Numbered from the stretch's first letter, positions 1-12,720 are shown. The stretch: 64,000 nt of DNA from Irpex lacteus (GCA_001986395.2 MQVO02000048.1:1-64000); one strand, 5' to 3'. Program-made: numbers and translations. Notes: generated by a model not told the origin, from the sequence alone.

Positions 1-1166
1 CCTTCGTGTAAATGTACCTGGTCTAGGACGTGGTCCTACACAGCGTTCGGAGCATGGCAAGGAATGATATGCATAAGACGAGCGAGAACCGGCTGAAAAC
101 TTGAAGCTGATCTACCTCATGTTCAGACCCGAGCGTTCCTATGTCTGAAGCCTCACGGCAAAAACAGGGACGTCGGAATCCATTGAAGAAAGATCTTCAT
201 GAACAACGCCTTCTGGCTATCCAACCAGTGCCACAGAACGCATCGTGGTGATATATTCGATGGCATCCTTCATCCTAGTCAACTCCGATAGCAAATTGTC
301 GCTGATAGCATTGTAACAAGAGAGATTCCTGTGCATCTATAGAGATTCGATGGTGGATCTCAGTGTCGAGGAGAAACTCAAAGCATGAGACTGAGGATGA
401 GAAACCTTTATCGAACCTTGGGCAGCTGATGATCAGAGCACGTTCAGTCGGAGGCACCGTCCGAGGGGCCTCATGTTAGTCGTTTGAATAGCAAGCTATT
501 CCTTCAATCATCCACGACTGTCCTAGGAAAAATTTACGACAGCTTCTGTAACTATGCGGTGCAGTTCGTGTAGTAAGCATACCCACTTTGTTGATAAGTA
601 CGAGTAGAGGTGTTGACCGGGGGCGTACAGATTGTCTACTCGTGATAGTTTGATGGTGTGAAACTGATCGAGCTTCGATTCATCTTGCTTGTCTGTCCAA
701 GGTATCTCAAATGCACGAGAGGCAGTCCGCTTTTCGAGAAGCCAGGCGGGTTGCCAGAGATCGAGGTGGAAACAAAAGTGAGCGCCGGGTTTTTTTGTCT
801 GGTGCGTTGCAAGCAGATGGAGAGGTCGATAGGTCTTTTTGTGCGGTGCGGTGGAATACGGAGGAGCAGTGGCAGAAATCAATGTTAACAATAAAGGTCT
901 GAGGTCAAAGCAGAGCGTGAGGTGCAGAGACAAAAAGCAAAGTCCAGATTCCGACGCCCAAATAGGCAGGATGGGCGCCTATTCAAAGAGCTTCACAATT
1001 AGGGTGTGACTGCACGAGTTCACCTCCGAACGCCATGAACTCGAATATCTTGCTGCCTTGCAGCTCGTCTCTGCAGTATAAACAACACAGACAATAGCGA
1101 AGATGGCACAAGCAAATCCATCCACCTCACAAAAATCCTCCTGCGCAACGCCGCCTCCGATCACCA
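1..1166. other. No confident gene; upstream flank of MYND gene
   Basis: Both strands hold only short open frames. The longest is a 136-codon minus-strand frame at 523-933 that shows no recognisable domain and has a biased composition. The last 180 bases are probably the promoter of the gene starting at 1167. I see no repeat or RNA gene here. Confidence 0.4.
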
Positions 1167-2124
1167 ATGGCCTACGCACAACCCGCCGCTGCTAACTACT
1201 ACACCACACCCTCCAACCCGACTCCTAAGCAAAGGGGTTACCGGCTATGCGACAATGCGGTGCCATTGAACAACCAAACATGAGGTTCCGTCTCTGTGGT
1301 GGTTGCGTAAGTACCAGCTCTTACTTCGAGATTAGATATAGATTGACTTATGACGTACTCTCATATAGATGACCACTCAATACTGCGTACGTCTCATCCA
1401 TACTCCTCTCCGAGCTCGACAAAACTAACAACTTTATAGTCTCAGGAATGCCAAAAGTCACACTGGCCATCACACAAGGCAATCTGCCAACACACGTCTA
1501 GCCAGGTGTCTTCTTCGAAGCAGCAATCAATGAGTGCAGGTGTAAGCGAAGACATCGTCAAGGGTCTCCGCAAATTCACATCCGCACACTCGACACTCCT
1601 TGGCTGGGCTGGCTTCCAAGCTCTTCAGCTAAAGCGTATGCCCGCCAACATCCGTCAGCATGCTCTGCTGGTCGAACTTCGCTACCAACCCGGCACCGAT
1701 TCTCTCCGAAGGTTCGTCTTAGCCCGTGTATTTTATACCGCTGTCTGACATGTATCCAACAGATTCTCTGTCAAGTCGACACACATCGTTCCGAGAACTT
1801 TTGTGACAGACAGCGACCGCTCGTAGCGAAGACATCCGTCGCCGCGAAGAACGCTGCCGCAAGAACGGCGGTATTGGAACAGCAGTCATCATCATCCAAT
1901 GCGGCGAGATCAGCCAAGTCATGCCTGTCGAGGTTGACTCTCCCAACAAAATTACATGGGATATGCGCGAAGACTGGTCAGACGTTCTGCGCCACTTTGT
2001 CGACTCTGGTCGCACCGACTTCAAGCCCATATCGACGACCTCCCGAGGGTGAGTCTAATATCAGTTCTTTTTCTTAGCTATGGTATTAACAGACTGCTCT
2101 TCTTTCAGAGTCGTCTACGGTTGA
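1167..2124 (+). pseudogene. MYND-type zinc finger protein, two apparent frameshifts
   Basis: Reading across frames and introns gives an N-terminal MYND zinc finger. It starts with a Cys-x-x-Cys pair near 1248-1262, then an LCGGC segment, then (after two introns near 1310-1370 and 1400-1440) YCSQECQKSHW and HKAIC. These are the typical zinc ligands of a MYND domain, a protein-interaction module. Downstream, the segment around GWAGFQALQLKR (about 1600-1640) and the C-terminal end SRG-VVYG (2030-2124) belong to a MYND family I associate with mushroom genomes. Introns near 1713-1763 and 2047-2108 are well formed. Two one-base shifts break the frame: within the first Cys pair (about 1252-1256) and near 1806-1812. 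Either the gene is decayed or these are assembly indels. The molecular role is unknown. Confidence 0.7.
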
Positions 2125-2721
2125 TCTACCGTATTTCATCTTCAGCACTTGTCTGATCTAGACCCTTCGGAATTTCCTTGACGATCTTGACGACGTGGAC
2201 TTCGGCCTCCTTGAGCACAGGTGCTCTCGGTTTCATCTTCCTTTTTCCCTCTTCGCCTCGCAAGGACAGCATCCCATCCATTGTATTCTACATCTGCATT
2301 CATCATCCTTGCTTTCGCATACTTTGCTGTACTTTCTAATTCGCTTTGCTTTTTTCTTGGATTCGTCGCGACGTCGTAAATTATCGTATTTGATAGTGTC
2401 GGCAAATGTATGATAGCACCTAGCATTTCGTTCTACAAATGATACAGACAAGGATCTGATGATCCACTCGTTTTTACTCGGAAGTTTAAGTTTCGACTAT
2501 GTATTGTGCGACTCGCGCTTTATGTCGAAGATACACAAAGCCTTTGCAACGCCACTACGAAGAATAAAAGAGGCGCTAAACATGATACTTTACTACGACG
2601 GTTTAGCAGGGCCACCACAGTCGTGAATCTCGGTGAATGCCACCAGACTATTAGAGGTGGACATACTTACTCGCACATCCGAAGTTGGAACCACTCTTGC
2701 CATCAATCCCCATCACCAAAG
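2125..2721. other. Intergenic, no gene seen
   Basis: Contains only short frames on both strands. An open frame continues upstream from the Ctf8 gene to 2506, but it lacks an ATG at that position and its translation there does not resemble Ctf8, so it is taken as 5' untranslated sequence. Confidence 0.5.
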
Positions 2722-3204
2722 ATGATAATTCCAGTGAACATCGCCATGCCCTCCGATGGGTCGACGCTTCCACCCCAACTCGCGAAGTTTGGAACGGATG
2801 AGTTGGTATTGATTGAGTTGCAAGGGTCATTGGAGGTAGACGGGGACAGTGCTGGTCAACTCGTAGGAAAGCTAGACCTTGAGACCGATCCAGTAGGTCA
2901 TAATACGACGGTGTTCATTTTGCGTAATCCTCACGGCCACGTCTTCGTTCTGCAGAAAAAACCGACGCTGTTGATCGGACACCATCTCTTGGAGGGAAAG
3001 TTGCAAAACTTGGGAAAACCGCTCGCAGTCATGCACAAAACGTCAGGAAGATCATCCGAGAATGGGGAGGAGGTGCACGAGCTGGTTTCAAGTTCGTCGC
3101 CGGAATGGAACATTGTGGCAGTTGTGAAGCGGAAGATGGTGTTCGCCAAACGACCAATGCCAATGGTAGGCAGGGTACCGGTCACAACAGACACGATACG
3201 TTAG
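2722..3204 (+). CDS. CTF8: Chromosome transmission fidelity protein 8 (Ctf8)
   Basis: Ctf8 is the small subunit that, with Dcc1 and Ctf18, forms the alternative RFC clamp loader acting on PCNA during S phase and in sister-chromatid cohesion. The translation shows the family core: LPPQLAKFGTDELVLIELQG near residues 13-32, then QLVGKLDLE, then KPTLLIGHHLLEGK and LGKPLAVMHK. The ATG at 2722 is chosen because the conserved part starts shortly after it. A stop-free insertion lies between GKLDLETDP and KKPTLLIG. It is flanked by GTAGGT at 2893 and CTGCAG ending at 2955, so it is best read as a 63-nt intron. Splicing gives about 139 residues, the usual size for this family. If the intron is retained the frame stays open (160 residues). 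Confidence 0.9.
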   Translation: MIIPVNIAMPSDGSTLPPQLAKFGTDELVLIELQGSLEVDGDSAGQLVGKLDLETDPVGHNTTVFILRNPHGHVFVLQKKPTLLIGHHLLEGKLQNLGKPLAVMHKTSGRSSENGEEVHELVSSSSPEWNIVAVVKRKMVFAKRPMPMVGRVPVTTDTIR

Positions 3205-3404
3205 CATGTCAGGGTATCTTGCATGTAATATAGCACGAGCACAAACTTCACCGAAGCCAGGACGTTCACAAGGTATGCACGCAAAGAAGTGGTAGTAGAA
3301 TCGACCATAACCATTCAGATTTGCGTACATACGTGTAAGAGATAAGATGTAGTGTCTCCCCACGAGCGAGCCCTTCCTCCTTCCAGCCAACCTCCCGCCT
3401 CATC

Positions 3405-3811
3405 ATGAGCCTCAGCCGAAACGGCGATGCCTCCAGGGCGACAGAACCAACCAGTCAAAACGGGGAAAGGACCAAGCTCGAAGAAGAGAAACAGACGTTC
3501 ACTCTAGAGGACTGGAACGCGGACAAGGAGACGGAAGAGAAAACCACCGAGCCCGAACTTTTGTGTCCTCATGGATTTGTTCAAAGAATTTTCTTCACCC
3601 ATGTCTGCACTTTTTATACCTGCGAGAGTTCGGCGTCTATTGTGGAATTCCCACGATTGGCTACGCAGTTGCAGCTGATATTCGTGACCGCTCTTACTGC
3701 ATCATCGCGATGGGGTTTGTGCACGACTTGGACCGGAACCGTGACTATGCCATTCGTTTCTTGACCTTTACGACCACCACAGCAACACTGGGCCTGTCTC
3801 AAAGAGCTTAA
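3405..3811 (+). CDS. Unrecognised small protein, structure uncertain
   Basis: An ATG at 3405 opens a hydrophilic, Glu/Lys-rich stretch (LEEEKQTFTLEDWNADKE) of about 50 residues. The next conserved-looking segment, around FGVYCGIPTIGYAV and RDRSYCIIAMGF, lies in a different frame at about 3625-3740. An intron (possibly GT at about 3564 to AG near 3626) or a one-base shift could join them. The second part is mildly hydrophobic and could be a membrane segment. I do not recognise the family. It ends just upstream of the PEX11 gene on the same strand. Confidence 0.3.
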
Positions 3812-3818
3812 CAAAACG

Positions 3819-5048
3819 ATGTCGAAGACCAGCAAGCCACTCACTTTGTCGCGGATTGAGGACCTTACTCTCGGAGCTTTCGCATATGTTCCAACTTCAA
3901 GCACTCTCGAGCACCTGAATGCATACCTAAATACATGGCAGGGAACCGAGTGAGTCATGCTTGCAAGTTCTGTGCAGCTTGTACTGACAGTTTGGTACAG
4001 GAAGTCATTCGCGGTGTGTCAATTCGCGCCTGCGTATGGCAGCTGTAACTCAATAACCATGCGCTGTGCAGGTTCTGCAATACGCGCTGCAACTCCTGGT
4101 GCCCTTTTTGAAGTGGAGAGCTAGGATTCAACACGCGAATGGTGCTCGCGCATCGCCCGTTAGCACCACAGCACCACGGCTCGCAAAGCTAGCGGGATTG
4201 CTTAGTGACGCAAGAGCGCTGTTTAGCCTGTTCGGTACGTACATCCTGGTTGTGCTCTCAGAAAGTTTGCTTGTGATATGCTGAGAGGCTTTCCACGGTA
4301 TCTTATTCAGGAATCTTGCCAATTGTTCAGTGGCTCGGCTCTATCGAGCGAAAAGCTCCTGCTACACGAAATATACTCACAATCGAGCGTATCCAGGCGT
4401 GGTCCATGTTGTTCTTCTACCCTCTCGATCACACGAGATATCTCCTCTCCCACTCTGTCATTAGCGATAAGACGTCGTCTGTGCTTGCCCGTATCACTGG
4501 CACGACAAAGAAGTCTGCCGATGGGACCACATCGCTCGATGCAGGCAAGATTTCCCGCCTCTCGTGTCAGCTGTGGCTGCTGTACACTATCATGCAACTC
4601 GGTCATCTTCGTGAGGACAGGAGAATTTTGGTCGCTGAAGCACGCACCCTTAGCAAGTCAAAGGTGAAGTCGCAAAGTTTTGTGCATATTCCACACCTGA
4701 TTGATCTTATTCTTGTGTAGGCAATCGCAGCACAAGCAGCAAGAGCGAAAGTACAAGAGCGTCTGAACTACCTATGGCCAGGTTTGCTGACGAACGCTTG
4801 CGACCTGCTTTGTGCACTTCACTGGTACGTCTTTTGCATATACAGTTTTCCCAATCTTGCGTTGTCCTACTTTTGCTTTTCCCTCGAACACTGCCACAGA
4901 CCCACACGCATTTGTCGCTCATCTTGAGCACCTGCTTACCACGGTACTCCTGGTCTGGGGATGTCCTAGGCTTTTACCCACCTGCATCTCAGCCGATGGC
5001 GCGTCATCCACATTGCCGTCACGCCTATTTGGCATAGGCTGTGCATAG
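3819..5048 (+). CDS. PEX11: Peroxisomal membrane protein PEX11 family
   Basis: PEX11 proteins elongate and divide peroxisomes. Exons at 3819-3949, 4014-spliced through to 4072-4234, 4311-4663 and 4721-4824 join in frame. They give a protein that starts with a helical N-terminus (TLEHLNAYLNTW), then KSFAVLQYALQLLVPFLKW. Next come KLAGLLSDARALFSLFG, IERIQAWSMLFFYPLDH, KISRLSCQLWLLYTIMQ and LGHLREDRR, then NACDLLCALHW. This is the order and spacing of fungal PEX11/PEX11C proteins: N-terminal amphipathic helices followed by hydrophobic segments. Introns are 51-76 nt. The C-terminal exon is not resolved. After the donor near 4825 no acceptor restores a familiar PEX11 tail, and the candidate frame ending at 5048 may be wrong, so the 3' end could be damaged. 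Confidence 0.8.
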
Positions 5049-8000
5049 CGTCTACGATCTACGACTCCCTAACCAACAGCAAGGTTCCCTGCCAATTTCT
5101 CGCCGTCCCGTGGCAGGAACCAGGCTATAAGGAGCGATAGAACATTCTTCACCTTCCATCTTCGTCCCTTTTATTACATCCCATCTCCGCTACAGTTGGC
5201 AGAGGCTGTGCGCAGATGTTCTAGCCGCTCCAGTTATCCACTAATTTGGTGCTTTCGTACGTGTTCGAACGTGCGGATCGCTGGCTGCTGCTCGGCGGGG
5301 AGCCGCGGTATTACGCATACGTGAACCTCCATGGCTTCGCATGTCATAGTAGGCTATGCAGGGGAGCCTCGAGGTCTGATCCTTGGCATGAGGATTCGTC
5401 TCGTTAACGGGGAAGACTGATATTTGCGGTACGATATCCGCCCTTCAAAGCTCAGGGATCTTTGCGAAGACCCTGTCTTTGAAGGATGCGATATTGTATC
5501 GTATACTTCCACTTTATGTGGATAATCCAGACATCCACGAATGGGTTGCAATACTCGTTCAGGAGGTTTACAACCAGATCACTATTCCAGTGGAGATGCC
5601 AGAATGATTCAGGGTCTGGTAATATGTAATCGAGGCTGCACTGCCGCCTGCGTTTTCTATGCGTGTACTCCTTCTAGTGGCTGCATAAGATTCGGCGTGC
5701 ATGTTTGGTAAACGAGCCTGACACCTTGCACAATGTTGGTGTACCCAGATTGAACGCTGTACATTCCAAGGGCATGTTTCTTTGGGTTGGATAGCTTGGA
5801 ACTCAGCACTTGTATCTACATTTGCTATCTTGTCACACCGCGTTACAGCAAAGCTCGATATCAGATACTGACCTCCATTATCTCAACAGGTCGCTAGAAC
5901 ATGGTTTATTCAAGAACTCGGTGAGACTCCTCTTCCCGCATACAACCCAACAGGAGACGCGACTCGCTCCCGCAAATGTCCAACGAGACGCCTTTGAGCC
6001 GTATATTCTCACTGCGCCGCAATTTGTTCTGCTGCTTATTTGTTTCTTGACGTATTTGCCGATACAATACGGAGGCTGACCAACGCTCTTACACAGGTAT
6101 ACCCTGACTTGCTGATGTTCATCTCTGCTGTGGTCGGCTGGAGAAATGGTTTCAGAGCGATTCGTGCGGCGGCGCCTGCTGTGGCTGAGAAGCCGGATGT
6201 TTTGGTAGACCTCGATCTTCAGCCCGTTGGGTTGAACGCCGGCCTTGACGAAATCTAGTGGTTTGGGACGCTGAGAGTAAGTTATATCTTCCTTTATCCG
6301 TGACGTGGCTGACATTTACGTGATAAAAGACAGGTATATCGTAATAGACATCTATATATCATCGTCCTATTCTAAATCGAATACACGGTTTCTAACCTTC
6401 AACACCGTTGAGTACGGAGGCGGATCATCTAACGACATTTTCCTCGGCTTCTCGATGCACCCGACATAATGCAAGTCTCTTCATGATACAGCTTGATTTC
6501 TGTGGCAGCACAAACTCCCAATGATCAGTCCTGGCTCTATGACGAAGGTACGCATCCTCCCGGAAAATGAGGATATGTGCAGTAATCGATCAAAGTATGT
6601 AGCCCAGTTGATCAATGATTGGTGGACCCACAACTGTTGACAGTTGCTTATCGTTTGCTTGGCTTGATCAGGATCATTACCTCATACGGTGTGCCTTTTT
6701 CCATGTCTATCTACTCACGTGCAACGCGTTAACCATACCGTCCGTAGCGTCTCAAATCCTAATATTCAAGTCTCATTTACAAACCCAAGTTCATACGAAG
6801 TTGCATAAAACTATGATGCGCATCAGGGGTTGTCATCCTTGTATTTTCCATGGCTCAATTTGCTGATTGAAGACGGCCACACATCGGTACACGTTAAGTA
6901 TGCCAATTACGCCGCAATCTCCAGTCGGTAGCAACCGCGCACACGGGTCCTTTGCCGTAGATTTGCGGTTGAAAAACTTGTACAACACCCTGTACAAGCA
7001 AGTGTGACATGGAACAATACGGAAACGTGTGCGCGTACGACACTGACGTGGGGATGACGTCGGAAGTCAGAAATTTTATGCATTCTTCTTCTAAGACGCA
7101 TGCCGTGTTCTCATTGCATCCGTCCTGGGCATATCGTTTGGGGCTGATAAGAGGCGGTGCTTTCTCTGAGATCGGAGCAGAGGTAAGCAATAGGAAACGG
7201 TAAGAAGTCTTCGAGGATACTGCGCTCGCTAGATTGTCGTAATCGTTTGCTCATTGTTTTCGTTTCGCCTAGATACGATTCAGGCGGGTGCGGTAGTGTT
7301 ACACTGCCTTTCTGACTCTGCTTTAGTTGTTCTGCCAATTCACATCTTCGATGGATCAGGATCGTGGGGTTTAGCCTCTTGACATTGGGCCCGCGGAGAG
7401 GAGCTGCCAAATAGACATAGCAGGCTGTTCAGTGTCCCGTTGACACAAGCCTATGTCCGCTAGAGTATTAAGTCCCCCGCAGCACCTCATGAAGCGGATA
7501 TACACCGCATCATAGACAAGGCCAACGAGATTCCAAAGTTTGGACTACCTTTAGCCACAACATTAGGAAAGCTCAAAATTCGCTCCAATTCGCCAGTCAT
7601 TGTTCGAAGTGTGCAACTCAGTTCACCTGCGGCCTTAAAATACACTCACTATCGACTCATAATGTCGTTTAGACTGTGACTATGAGACTCTCTTTATGGA
7701 ACCGTACGCGTTCAACTAAATCACTTATATGGTGGAAATTTCGCGCGCCTGTTGTATACAGCTATCCCTTCAAGTTTCGTCAAGCAACATTCCTATGGAG
7801 GCTGTGAAAGACTGTAGAGTGCCATATATGTATAACTGGCACCATTGCAAAACTGGCGCAGTATTGCATCGGTATCACCGTTGTCTTTGCTGCGCTCCTG
7901 CACGCCGGCGTCATCCATCACATTCCAAGTCCCAGCCACGCACATGCAGCACGTTCGTGTACCCATGTCAACACTGTGCGTGTATTCCTGATCCTATAAC

Positions 8001-9593
8001 TCGTCAAGCTGGAAAGTCAACCGTCAAGTTCTCGCCGCCAACAAAGCAGCGTGACTCCAGTTTATGTACATCATGACCGAAGCTCCGAGGCATGCATAGC
8101 CTCTGAGCGAGGTAAACACGTTCAAAGGTCAGGGTGTCCCTCAGTCTCCTGAGAGTCAGATACGGTGATCGGGAGACAGAACGGTCACCGGACATGGATT
8201 GCACAGCAGTAGTTGGACCCTCCCTAAGACAGTGGCAGTAAGTCTTCTATGTTAAGATATGTATACGGTACCAATAGAAGTTGACTTACCGGTTCCGTAA
8301 CGTAGCCTGAGTATATTCTCGAGCTGCGCCCAACACACTTCTCATGTGACGGCAACAAGTACTGCGCAATTGTAGCGGTCACCTACAGGTGAGGCCTAAC
8401 TATTGCATAACCCGTTTGAAGCACACAGGACTCACGCTCTCCTTGGGAGCTCGATCACATGCCTGAATATCCGGCCGTATTGATGTAATTCGTCGCGCAT
8501 AGTACGTACCTTGAACATGCCAAGCAGCTGGAGCATCAAGAGCCGTTCAGAGGCCACTTGACGAGTGCTATAGTCGTCAGTAGATAGACACAAGTTTATC
8601 GTGCGGCTGTAACATCATATTAGTAGTATCTGAGTCTGGCTCTTTAGGTTCCGTGTCCTTCTTCATGTCCGAGGGAACGGGATGCCGTCGCTTTTCAGGG
8701 GGAGGCTATCGCAGCATAAAGCTAGTCTCACACCCTAACGTTCAAAAGGCGTATGAGTTCAGAGTTGGACCACACACTAGTATCTACACGGCTTACCGTA
8801 TGAAATGCAGCTTCTCTACCTGATCTAGGGAGTTTTCAGCGCTACTGATTGAACTTGTTTGTTTCTTTCGTACTTGCAGGCAACTATGCAAACGCTCATT
8901 CCGTGCAAAAAGTTGCTGCTGCTCGTTGCCCTATATTTAATAATAACAATCATTGCATAGGACAGTGGAGTATGGCACGCTCAAAAATGACCCACAGATA
9001 TGTAAGGCATTACTTCCAGAGGGGTCCTCCCAAACTCATTCTTCGAACTAAACAATCAGTAGATGTCGCAGAATCGGAATGATGCTGTCAGCGTACCTTA
9101 GCGCCGCCTATCCCGGGCTATACAGAGCGTACCGACAGTTCATAATAGTATCCATTCACAGCTTTCAACTTGAACATGCAACTAAATGCTGGCCATACGC
9201 CGTTGCATACTAGTAAGTAGTGACGCCGCCGTGAGTCCAAGAAGCGACTGTTTAGCTCCTGCGAAGTGAGTGGGTCAGCCGAGTACTCGTGTACTGTGTT
9301 CAATTCAACCACTGTCATCCTAGCATAGAGAGTTCAATGTGCAGACTCGGAGTGCTGGAAAGTGTGACATATGTGGCATGAAAAATTTACGGATGGAAAT
9401 GAACGCACCCACAGCCGTGATAGCTTCCAGTCCCTCGGTCAATGTTCTGACATAGAAGTACAGTACTTATCGCCCCATCTACCCAATTTTGTACCAACGT
9501 CGAGGCTGTGCACAGTCTTCAGACATCGGTCGATAGTATCGGAGGCACGTATACCCTTCACGAAGCTGTGACCACTATCTTCAGGGCTCTCAT
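5049..9593. other. Gene-poor stretch with possible decayed exons
   Basis: No gene can be supported over about 4.5 kb. One coding-like fragment on the plus strand at about 6089-6258 (PDLLMFISAVVGWRNGFRA and onward to a stop) follows a good acceptor site and could be the last exon of a lost gene. Another hydrophobic fragment lies near 7850-7930. Splice-site-like motifs on the minus strand between about 8280 and 8620 hint at a further decayed gene. None joins into a convincing reading frame. The right end abuts the target-site duplication of the transposon-like element. Confidence 0.35.
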
Positions 9594-9602
9594 GGCTCAG
9601 AG
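9594..9602. repeat. Target-site duplication, left copy
   Basis: GGCTCAGAG lies directly before the left terminal inverted repeat. The same nine bases follow the right terminal repeat at 15811-15819. Nine bases is the only length at which both copies abut symmetric CAGGCTCC termini. Confidence 0.8.
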
Positions 9603-9849
9603 CAGGCTCCTACCCAGCTCTCCCTGGCGTCGTCAATCTCACCAGCGTCAGGTTATTCTAAGTCTCAGTAATGGTAGGGCTCGAGTTTCTATTGGTCGGG
9701 GATATCCGAGTATTTCAGGTACCGATTGATCGCACCCCTGTAATAATGAGGCTCCGACGAATCTAAAACTCAGATTTAACCTAAGCACTTTAAGGACGAC
9801 GCCAGGGAGGCTGGCAAACAACATGGGCGCTGTGCTTGGTCAGCTTTTC
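9603..9849 (+). repeat. Left terminal inverted repeat
   Basis: The outer 55 bases and the inner 83 bases (9767-9849) match the right end in inverted orientation; the middle is diverged. It carries CTCCCTGGCGTCGTC at 9620-9634 and its reverse complement at 9795-9809, so the repeat can fold on itself. The start codon of the DUF6589 gene (9823) lies in the identical inner part. Confidence 0.85.
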
Positions 9850-12720
9850 GCACGTTCCGATTTTGGTGAGAGGTCACAGAGGTACGCGGTTTGTCACAAT
9901 CGGTCACATTACTAACGCGCTCTCATTAACTGCAGGCGCGGCGCTTCGTCGACGACCTCTCGACGACCTTGCATGGACCTCGCTATTGTCGACGCCGTGC
10001 TCTCACTACTTGGCCAGCACTCCATCTCTCAACTTCTGGTGACGGTTTTGCTCAACTCCCGGTACGATGGGCACCCTCAGAAGCAGACTTTCATTCAGCA
10101 ATGGCCGGACCTCCTTGCATTCCTGGCCTCGCACTCCGCACTCGAAAATTCGACCAACAACTTCACATTCACCAAGTTCAAGACAATCCTCACCAAGGAG
10201 ATCAAGCATATGGCGGAGAAAGAGAGTGGCTGGCATATAGGTGCGAAGCACGTTCGCGCTGAACAGTTGGACGCCTTCACCATCGACGGCATGGCGCACC
10301 GCATGCAAGAGCAAGCTCCCGTTTTGTCCGCCCTTCTGGCTACCCTACTGGACAGTGACCCGCGTCGAACCCTACGTCAAGAGGAGTTTCTTATGAACAG
10401 TCAGCGCGTGCAAGATGGATGGGATGAGGAAGACGAATACTGGTGGGCGGCCGACCTTGACATGCTCGGGGACGACGTAGACGAGGAGATGGATATGGGT
10501 CATGGAAGCGTCGATGCGGAGAGGGGACAGCAGGGGGGAGGATTTGAGGGTGCAAGTTCTGGCGAGGAATCTCAAGCTGTGCGACGAAGAAAGAGGCAGC
10601 AAAATGCGGCTAATCGCAGAAGGAAGCTGCTTATTATTGTGAGTGAAATCCTCGCTCCTTTTCTATTCCTGTGCTCACTCCCGCACCAGAGACGTGTTGT
10701 TATTTCGTCTATTCTGTTGTTCAGTACGAACCAGAAGTGTAATGCATTGCCCGCTGTGATGGGCTTATTTTTACACTCCAACTCCACGCCCGAGGTCGCT
10801 GTTGAGGTCTTCGCTCACGCGGGACTCTCAGTATCAGTCACATCGACTCATAACATGGTGAATTCTCTCTCCGTGTCTGTTCACGATAAGCTGCGCGGCG
10901 TGACGAAGACGAAGACATTTGCGCTTGCCCATGACAACTTCGACATCGACTTCAAAAGTTGGTCACCTACCATCGAGCATCCTCAGGACACACTCAAGCA
11001 CGCAACATCGGCGCTCGCTTTACCGCTTGAACATGACGTCGTCGCGGAACACCTGGAATACTGTGGCCCATTATGGCTCACTAACCCGCTCAACCCCGCC
11101 ATACCGCCAGAGCAACGTAGGCCGACTCGTACTTGGATCGACCTGCTGCACTCGCCGCGACCTGAAGAGCTGGGACGTCAAGACCGAATCTTCGCCTGGC
11201 ACTTCCGTAACGCACTAGTGACGCACGGCGAACACTTCGAATCTTTTCGTGATCGTCTTGGCTTCCCTGAGACCATTATGCAAATTCCGGTCAAGCAAAC
11301 TACTCACATCCCTTGTCGTGCGATGGACATAAACTCCACAACTCCCGATGGCCAATCCGACATTCTCGAGGATCTCTTCGCACAAGCCAATATCGGAGAT
11401 CCGACAGATACTCCAGGCGTTGAAGATATCCGTGACCACGTTGTCATCGTGCATGGTGATTTGGGCACGGGAGAACGGCTCGAGGGTGCACAGGCCTCCC
11501 GTCGGATTGAGCGCAAACCAGTTCGCGGTCTTCGCAACATCGTCTTTGTCTTTGGTCTTTTCCACATGCAGATGGCGGCTGCGGAGGCGATCTGGAGAAT
11601 GTTCATCGAGCCCAAGTCTCAGCGCACCGAACCAAACGGGTTATACCAACAAGCATGCAAAGTACGCCCGCATGACTCCGGACGTATCGGAAGCAAGCCT
11701 ACCTATCGACTCTTGCACGAACTGATTCTACAATGTGCCGCTGCCCGTATGTTGGATGTTTGGCGTGTCGAAGTCGACAAGCGGCGAGGTCTTACGCTTG
11801 AGCAGTTTTCGAAGGTCGCCACATGGTCAGAAATCGAAAGCCTATCGGTTACACTGGCACAGAAGTACATGGATAAAGCTGGCTCGAAGGATCACGAATT
11901 TCGTAACAACTCTCTTATACTGGCTCGCCTGCTGGATTACGTCGAGCTAGCTCACGCTATGAAACACGGCGATATTGGACGCGTAGAAGCTACGTTCTTA
12001 CACTGGGCATTCATTTTCAAAAGCGTTGGAAAGCACAAGTACGCAGCGCAGCTTGTGAAAACCGCGAATGATCTCAAGTACGTCTATCCTGAGAAACTAT
12101 CGTGCGTGTTAGTCTAGTCTATTTTGCTACGTATTCGGCTGACACGATGATCATCTTTAGGAGGGCGATACGCCTCAACTGGCTTTGTAATCCCACTGGC
12201 AAACGAGATGGTTTTCGCGCTGTTGATTGGCTGGTGGAGTTAATGAATCTGCACATCAAGGTAAGCGTCAGCAGTGTTGTCTCTGTTGGGTCTAAATCAG
12301 CTAACAATACTTTTCTGTGTACTCGAGTAGGTCGTCTACGGAAGTTCAGGTTATACAAGGACATTCCAATTGATTCTAAAGCACTCACCGCTGATAGAGA
12401 TCTTTCGACGTGTTCACCGAACTATGCAAGATAACTTTCATCTCTTGCACCGAACAGTTCGCCATGCACCTCCGAACATCACTAACACCATACGTGCACT
12501 ATGTATGATGCTTCGCGAGCATAAAGCGCACGAAGTTCAGGACGGTCGGAAGTCGTATGACCTTCCTGATCATGTACACGATGGCATTCTCAAGTTTCAA
12601 ACGAGTACTACTGTTACTAATGAGCGGGAGTCCAATGATCCAGAGGTTTCTAGGATTGATGATGAAGAACTTGATATAGATGAGGAGTACAATGTAGATG
12701 ACTTCGAAGCAATGCTATAA
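9823..12720 (+). CDS. DUF6589-family protein, candidate transposase of the element
   Basis: Exons 9823-9881, 9936-10638, 10690-12101, 12161-12260 and 12331-12720 join in frame to about 887 residues. The first intron has a perfect ACTAAC branch site, and the 51-nt second intron is stop-free. The N-terminal third is helical, followed by an acidic and then a basic linker. The DUF6589 core runs from about residue 320 to 700 and includes HDNFDIDFKSW, the signature VIVHGDLGTGERLEG, and FGLFHMQMAAAEAIWR. The C-terminus ends in an Asp/Glu-rich tail. DUF6589 is a fungal domain of unknown function. Because this is the larger of only two genes within inverted termini, I infer it is the transposase. Candidate acidic residues are about D336, D511 and E553. 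An ATG at 9973 is an alternative start if the first intron is not used. Confidence 0.85.

Noticed and set aside
523..933. A 136-codon minus-strand frame
   Set aside because: No recognisable domain, biased composition, no splice or promoter context.
2506..2721. N-terminal extension of Ctf8 in the same open frame
   Set aside because: No ATG at its start, and the conserved protein begins right after the ATG at 2722.
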